This document shows positions 59,538 through 64,000 of a stretch of DNA of 64,000 nt, piece after piece. This DNA is from JADJPF01 sp964492845 (lineage in GTDB: Bacteria; Acidobacteriota; Blastocatellia; Chloracidobacteriales; JADJPF01), in the NCBI GenBank assembly GCA_964492845.1, contig CAZBMZ010000012.1, positions 100,142 through 164,141 of the forward strand. Direction: 5' to 3'. The position numbers and the translations under genes were made by a program. The notes beneath the pieces are model-generated. The model was given only the letters and a program-made list of their open reading frames with translations, made no database searches and was not told the origin of the DNA. The number at the start of each line of letters is the position of its first letter. Position 1 is the first letter of the stretch.

Positions 59538-60917
59538 ATGCAAAAAGCTGATTGGGACACTTGTTTAGAAGTTTTAACCAGGGTTATTGATGATCCTAGT
59601 TGTGCTTTAGATTTAGAAAAAATTGAGCGACTAGCTACAAATCTTTATAAAAAAGCTCGTAAACGTAACCGTAAAGAAGCTGCGTCAAATTTAACTGAAG
59701 AAGAACAAGCCTTGCGTCAAGAACGCTCAAAACAAGATCGTCAAGAAAACCGCCTTGCAGACCAACAAATTATTGCTAGAACTTCTATTGCTCGTGTTCA
59801 TAAAGGTGAAAAAATAGAAGAGCAAAATAAAGAGCTTAAAACTACCACTGTAAAAGGTGGCTCAAAGTCTTGTTACTGCTGCGGTAAAGCATATCGTGAA
59901 ATACATTTTTTTTACCATAAACTTTGTTTTGATTGTGCAGAGCTTAATTATAAAAAACGTCGTCAAAGAGTTGACCTAACAGGTTATTACAGCCTAGTAA
60001 CAGGCGGACGTATTAAAATTGGTTTTCAAACAGCATTAAAATTGCTGCGTGATAACGCTACTGTGATGGTGACAACTCGCTTTGCTCAAGATGCTTTGGA
60101 ACGTTTTAGCAAAGAGTCTGACTTTAAGGTTTGGCAAAATCGTCTTTTTATTCAACCGCTAGATTTTCGCAATTTACCTGCACTATTAAGTTTTGTAAAT
60201 TATTTAGAAATTAATTGGCCTGCACTTGATATTTTAGTTAACAATGCTGCACAAACAGTTTCACACGAAGCAGAATTTTATAAATTAGAAACTGAAAAAG
60301 AATTAAAAGTTCTCGCTAGCTCTCAAAAACAAATTAGCTCAATAGAGTCTTTAGCCGCTTCTGAAGAGAGTTTAAGCTTGATGCAAAATTTGATTTTAGA
60401 TTTAGATCGTCATGGACAACCTATAGACCGACGAGAAAAAAATAGTTGGACGCTAAGATTGCATGAAGTGCAGTTGCGAGAACTACTAGAAGTTTTGTTA
60501 ATTAATACTGCCGCACCTTGTATTTTAACTGCAAAGCTAAAACCTTTATTTCTTAAATCAAAAAACAAAAATCGCTTTATAGTTAATGTATGCGGTTTAG
60601 ATGGACAATTTAACCGTCTAAATAAAACTTCCCAACATCCGCATGTCAATATGAGTAAAGCAGCCCTTAACATGATGACTCGAACTTCTGCCATTGATTA
60701 TGCAGAAGACAATATTTTTATAAATAGTGTTGATACAGGTTGGATTACTCACGAGGGAGCTTATTCAAAGCGTGAACAAATGCGCTCAAAAGGGTTTGTT
60801 CCTCCACTTGATGAAGTTGATGGTGCAGCACGAATCTATGACCCCATAGTTAATGGTATTAACTTGCAAGCAACATTTGGTAAATTATTTAGAAATTACT
60901 TGTCCGCAGATTGGTAA
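59538..60917 (+). CDS. Zinc-finger short-chain-dehydrogenase-like protein lacking the catalytic Tyr
   Basis: 459 residues. A charged helical N-terminus (about 1-110) leads to a zinc finger with CYCCGKAY and CFDCAELN (about 112-135), then a Rossmann domain: YYSLVTGGRIKIGFQTALKL (TGGxxxIG dinucleotide motif), DILVNNAAQT, and a substrate region IVNVCGLDGQFNRL. The YxxxK position reads VNMSK in HPHVNMSKAALNMM (about 370), so the catalytic Tyr is Val, and the Ser of the triad is also replaced. The Lys and the GWI stretch after the active site are kept. This suggests a binding or altered-chemistry role. Third gene of the cassette, 15 nt after the repeat protein, without a clear ribosome site. Confidence 0.8.
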   Translation: MQKADWDTCLEVLTRVIDDPSCALDLEKIERLATNLYKKARKRNRKEAASNLTEEEQALRQERSKQDRQENRLADQQIIARTSIARVHKGEKIEEQNKELKTTTVKGGSKSCYCCGKAYREIHFFYHKLCFDCAELNYKKRRQRVDLTGYYSLVTGGRIKIGFQTALKLLRDNATVMVTTRFAQDALERFSKESDFKVWQNRLFIQPLDFRNLPALLSFVNYLEINWPALDILVNNAAQTVSHEAEFYKLETEKELKVLASSQKQISSIESLAASEESLSLMQNLILDLDRHGQPIDRREKNSWTLRLHEVQLRELLEVLLINTAAPCILTAKLKPLFLKSKNKNRFIVNVCGLDGQFNRLNKTSQHPHVNMSKAALNMMTRTSAIDYAEDNIFINSVDTGWITHEGAYSKREQMRSKGFVPPLDEVDGAARIYDPIVNGINLQATFGKLFRNYLSADW

Positions 60918-61045
60918 TCTTAAGCCTTTGTATTTTTAGAGTAAAATACTAAATAATAATTCAGTAAAATAAATATTTTATAAAACGGCTGCAACCAACC
61001 ATTACAAAAGAATATCTATAAGTAATAACGTTGTGGGAGATGTTT

Positions 61046-62656
61046 ATGAAAAAATCTTGGGCAAAGTATTTAATCCTGCTTAGTTTTCTGCTTCTAACTT
61101 CAACTAACATTAACATTTCTTCAACTTATGCTAAAGATGTTTTCCAAGAAGAAACTCAATCCCTTGACCAAGTTGAACCTGTTCAAGAAACTGAGGAAGT
61201 CCAAGCCATTGAAGAACCTATAGAAGAAGTTCAACAAGAAATCATAGAAGAAACTGAAGAAGAAAAAGAAAAGAAAAAGCAGGAAGAAATTAAGAAATCA
61301 TTTTTCCAAGCTGTCCACAAAGCAGACGTAAACAAAGCCTTAGAACTTATAGCCCAAGGTGCAGATGTAAATAGCAAAGATGATTCTGATTGTTCACCAC
61401 TATTTCTAGCTTCTGTGCTTGGTTACACTGAAATGGTTGCAACCTTAATTCAAGCTGGCGCAGACGTTAACTTGTTAGCTTATAATTCTACTTCTTTAGA
61501 AGTAGCAATAATTCGTGGATATACAGACATTGTGCAAATGTTGATTAACGCTGGAGCAAAAACCACTGCTATTTATGATGAAGAAGGAAAATTATTAATA
61601 CCTCCAGCAATAACCTTTCTTCCTCAAATACAAAAACCTTCTAACACTTTTAACAATGTCTATAACAGCATACTAATAAAATTACTTTTATCTGGTGCTA
61701 ACCCCAATGTTAGTCATAAAGAAATTTTCAATGAAGAAACTTTTATGACTCCTTTAATGACTGCTGTTTGTTTAGGTAATTTAGAAGCTGTTAGTTTATT
61801 AATAACTTGTGGTGCGGATGTTGACTTTAAGACAAAAAAAGGCTTAACAGCTTATGTTTGTGCCAAAAAAACCAACCAACCAGATATGCTAGAAATTCTC
61901 AAAGAAGCTGGCACAAAGATCAAAAAAGCTTCCAAAAAAGCAAAATATCCTGATCTGCCAACAACAGAATATGTTGGTAAAATGTCTTTTATCCCTGGTT
62001 TTGGGCCAACTACATCTAGCGATGATCCTCTTAGTATAATTTCAGCTTGTGAAGAAAAAGAAATTACTGACATCAATGTTAAAGATGAAAGTGGCGAAAC
62101 TATCTTGATGAGGCTTTTAAGAAACTACAACCACAGCGAAGAATATATAAAGTTTCTGGTTCTATCTGGAATTGATGTAAATTTAGAAAACAATGAAGGC
62201 GAAACCGCTTTACTTATAACAAGCAACACAAATATGCAGTGCATTTCCTCGTTGGAAACGCTTTTGAAAGGTGGAGCAAACGTTAATGTAAAAGATAAAG
62301 ATGGTAAAACACCTTTGATAAGATATATTGGTGTAACTTCAAGTTGCTATTGTTCTATGTGCTACTCTTTTACCGGTTTTAATAGACACCATGAAATCAT
62401 AAAGCTTTTAATTGCTGCTGGTGCAGATATTAATGCACAAGATGCAGATGGTAAAACAGCTTTAATACATGCTTTTTATAGGGATTCAGCACACAATATT
62501 TTTTCATTAACCAAAATACTACTTGAATTGGGTGCAGATCCTACAATTAAGGATAAAGACGGACTTTCTTTTTTGGATATGTTAGAAGGAAAAACACCTG
62601 CTCAAGAAGATAATAAACAGCTTGACGAGGAAACACCAAATAACCTACAAAATTAA
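61046..62656 (+). CDS. Secreted ankyrin-repeat protein (copy 2)
   Basis: Paralogue of the protein at 55825-57324. I use the ATG at 61046 (MKKSWAKYLILLSFLLL) with GGGAG 6 nt upstream; the frame also opens at a TTG at 61031, which lacks a ribosome site. A signal peptide (about 1-30) is followed by a very acidic Glu-rich linker (about 35-88) absent from copy 1, then ankyrin blocks with LIAQGADVNSKDDSDCSPL and LIAAGADINAQDADGKTAL. The unique segment between blocks, TEYVGKMSFIPGFGP, aligns with MQYVGDVCFIPNFGP of copy 1. It overlaps the next convergent gene by 4 nt. Confidence 0.85.
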   Translation: MKKSWAKYLILLSFLLLTSTNINISSTYAKDVFQEETQSLDQVEPVQETEEVQAIEEPIEEVQQEIIEETEEEKEKKKQEEIKKSFFQAVHKADVNKALELIAQGADVNSKDDSDCSPLFLASVLGYTEMVATLIQAGADVNLLAYNSTSLEVAIIRGYTDIVQMLINAGAKTTAIYDEEGKLLIPPAITFLPQIQKPSNTFNNVYNSILIKLLLSGANPNVSHKEIFNEETFMTPLMTAVCLGNLEAVSLLITCGADVDFKTKKGLTAYVCAKKTNQPDMLEILKEAGTKIKKASKKAKYPDLPTTEYVGKMSFIPGFGPTTSSDDPLSIISACEEKEITDINVKDESGETILMRLLRNYNHSEEYIKFLVLSGIDVNLENNEGETALLITSNTNMQCISSLETLLKGGANVNVKDKDGKTPLIRYIGVTSSCYCSMCYSFTGFNRHHEIIKLLIAAGADINAQDADGKTALIHAFYRDSAHNIFSLTKILLELGADPTIKDKDGLSFLDMLEGKTPAQEDNKQLDEETPNNLQN

Positions 62657-63438
62657 ATAAACACTAGTAAGAAAGCTACAGCAAAACATATTGCATATAA
62701 AAATATATTAGCTAACCCTACATAATAACCCGCTTGGGCAACGGGTTTTCCTGCTACTGGTGCAAGCCCTCTTTCAATTGCTGTTAGTTCTTGATGACTT
62801 AAGACAACTCCAACAATAGCCGTTATTATTGGACAAAATGCAAAAGACAAAACGCTAAAAATTAATCCCCAAATAGCTCTCTTGCTAGCATTTGCTGGTG
62901 GTGTAAATGGTGCTATTGGCTGGCTATAGGCGTTAGGTTGAAAGCCTTGCATATAAGGTTGTAAAAACTGCCCTGGTTTATAGCTTCCTGTATCCTTAGA
63001 CATTTCAACACTTGGATAAACAAACTTAGGTCGCTCAATAGAGTCCCCATTCCAACCAGGTGGAGAAGGTTTTTCAGCTAAAACCGGCGGTTTTACTTCC
63101 TGTTTTGGTAAATGTTGTAGCTGATAGTTTTGCTGTGGCGGTGCTGGCAATGGAGGCAATGGAGGTAATGGAGGTAATGCAACTGGCGGCATTTGCGGAG
63201 ATTGCGGAGATTGTCCAACAATAGGCCAATTATTTTTTTCTTGAGAACTTAATCTTAACGGCCCAGAGGGGCCAGACTTTAGTTGTCCAGATGGGCCAGA
63301 TTTTAATTGTCCAGATGGGCCAGATCGACTTGTTGGAGTAAAAAGTTCAGGATTATTAGTAACAGGCAATGGTGCATTACATTTTATGCAAATGCGTGTG
63401 ACAGGAGCTTGTTGGGTGCCACATTTTGAACAGAACAT
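62653..63438 (-). CDS. Zinc-ribbon, proline-rich DUF4190-like membrane protein
   Basis: 261 residues. A zinc ribbon (CSKCGTQQ and CIKCNAPLP, about 3-25) is followed by a repeat SGPSGQLK present in about three copies (about 38-62), a Pro-rich stretch with PPLPPLPPLPPLP (about 85-100) and two membrane helices at the end (about 190-215 and 232-260). The segment AIWGLIFSVLSFAFCPIITA resembles DUF4190. Proline-rich tails often bind SH3 or WW-like partners, but none is known here. Encoded convergently to the ankyrin copy 2 gene. Confidence 0.78.
   Translation of the reverse strand: MFCSKCGTQQAPVTRICIKCNAPLPVTNNPELFTPTSRSGPSGQLKSGPSGQLKSGPSGPLRLSSQEKNNWPIVGQSPQSPQMPPVALPPLPPLPPLPAPPQQNYQLQHLPKQEVKPPVLAEKPSPPGWNGDSIERPKFVYPSVEMSKDTGSYKPGQFLQPYMQGFQPNAYSQPIAPFTPPANASKRAIWGLIFSVLSFAFCPIITAIVGVVLSHQELTAIERGLAPVAGKPVAQAGYYVGLANIFLYAICFAVAFLLVFI
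63260..63325 (-). repeat. Tandem 24-nt repeat in the zinc-ribbon gene
   Basis: About three copies of a 24-nt unit (GGGCCAGAYTTTARTTGTCCAG-like on the plus strand) encode the SGPSGQLK repeats. The copies are nearly identical, indicating recent duplication or slippage. Confidence 0.7.
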
Positions 63439-63542
63439 TGCTAGATTACTCTTTCTAATAAGAAAATTAATTAGGGTTAATTTCTTATAAATAAAATTCC
63501 TTTTACCAAGTTTATTTGATCAGCATTATTCTGACAAGTGTT

Positions 63543-63591
63543 AAACCCGCCGCAAGCTATCGCGCTTTAGCGCGGGTAGATAGGCGGGTTT
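63543..63591. repeat. GC-rich hairpin element, possible transposon left end
   Basis: AAACCCGCC (63543-63551) and GGCGGGTTT (63583-63591) are exact inverted repeats. Inside lies a second hairpin, CGCGCT-TT-AGCGCG (63561-63574). Such a GC-rich structure is foreign to the AT-rich surroundings. It lies 111 nt upstream of the TnpB-like gene, so it may be the terminal palindrome of an IS200/IS605-type element or a dispersed REP-like repeat. Confidence 0.6.
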
Positions 63592-63701
63592 CTTGCTGGC
63601 TTTAGCCAAAAGTTTTTAAGAAAATAAAGGTTAATAAAGGTTGCTAAATAAAATACAAGAAGGTATAATATAAGGTCAATATTAATTAGAGAAATAATAA
63701 T

Positions 63702-64000
63702 ATGGTAGCAAACAAAACGATAATAAAACAACTAGAAAGCAAAAAAGTAGAAGCTGTAGAAGAAACTCGCAAACTCTACAATGAAGCGATAAAGTTTTAT
63801 TTTGAGTTGCTACAAGACCATCAAGAACTATTAGAGCTAGCCACAAAGCCATTACTAACTGAACTAGAAAAACTAACAGTAGAAACCCTATTAAACCCAA
63901 TACCAAGTTTTCCATTACCATGGAAACTGCCAGCAATGTTTCGTAGAAGTGCAATAAATGCGGCAATAGGACAAGCTCGATCCTTTCACTCCAACTTAGA
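63702..64000 (+). CDS. TnpB-like (IS200/IS605-type) transposon protein, N-terminal part
   Basis: Open frame from the ATG at 63702 to the window end, hand-translated. It begins MVANKTIIKQLESKKVEAVE and continues through LYNEAIKFYFELLQDH, then LPWKLPAMFRRSAINAAIGQ and ARSFHSNL at the edge. The FRRSAINAAIGQARSFHSN motif is characteristic of the N-terminal region of OrfB/TnpB proteins common in cyanobacteria and related genomes. The RuvC nuclease and zinc-finger parts lie beyond the window. A guide RNA would be encoded near the element's right end, also outside. No TnpA is seen before it. Identification is from memory of the family. Confidence 0.65.
   Translation, partial: MVANKTIIKQLESKKVEAVEETRKLYNEAIKFYFELLQDHQELLELATKPLLTELEKLTVETLLNPIPSFPLPWKLPAMFRRSAINAAIGQARSFHSNL

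Overview
The window is AT-rich, densely coded DNA from a Gram-negative aerobic bacterium. An outer membrane is implied by the lipid A gene lpxI and lipoprotein signals, and pilus biogenesis by a set of minor prepilins. Alternative complex III joined to an A2-type caa3 oxidase, several Ser/Thr kinases with an FHA protein, and many secreted TPR, ankyrin and zinc-ribbon proteins fit Acidobacteriota (Blastocatellia-like) best. That assignment is inference: no rRNA gene is present.

Positions 1-12229 (minus strand) form one respiratory operon in the order actA-B-C-D-E-F, a small membrane protein, sco, coxB, coxA, coxC. coxC runs off the left edge. It encodes a quinol:cytochrome c/oxygen electron path with its copper chaperone. 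Positions 12751-24100 hold a secreted TPR protein, a DUF389 membrane protein, a four-gene minor pilin operon (20911 to 16395, minus), a membrane-anchored TPR protein, a STAS-domain protein and a TPR/DUF1579-like protein. Positions 24401-33242 carry an M1 aminopeptidase, lpxI, a small secreted protein and a 1604-residue secreted mosaic (metallo-beta-lactamase fold, OB-like folds, lamin-tail domain, NHL repeats).

Positions 33627-42283 contain glyA with an FHA protein and a nucleoside deoxyribosyltransferase-like protein, a sugar epimerase, a GT2 glycosyltransferase, a Ser/Thr kinase, a UPF0210 protein, an AraC regulator and a membrane zinc-finger protein. The 1.2 kb between 42284 and 43489 lacks long ORFs. 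It holds a string of hairpins ending in a strong terminator (possible ncRNA), palindromes and a 30-codon single-TM ORF. Positions 43490-54746 carry egtD, a secreted FGE-sulfatase protein, a MOSC protein, a 1669-residue kinase, hemH, an M19 dipeptidase and a zinc-ribbon membrane protein. DUF817 follows.

The most unusual region is 55825-62656. Two paralogous secreted ankyrin proteins flank a cassette made of a promoter -10 box, two tandem tRNA-like RNAs and three genes. The RNAs have CCA and CAT in the anticodon position, a stretched anticodon arm, and extra helices that extend the acceptor stem and differ between copies in a compensatory way. The genes are a 114-residue small protein, a repeat protein with a DUF6745-like C terminus, and a zinc-finger SDR-like protein lacking the catalytic Tyr. 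This is the best candidate in the window for an undescribed RNA-protein system. The right edge starts a TnpB-like transposon gene behind a GC-rich hairpin.
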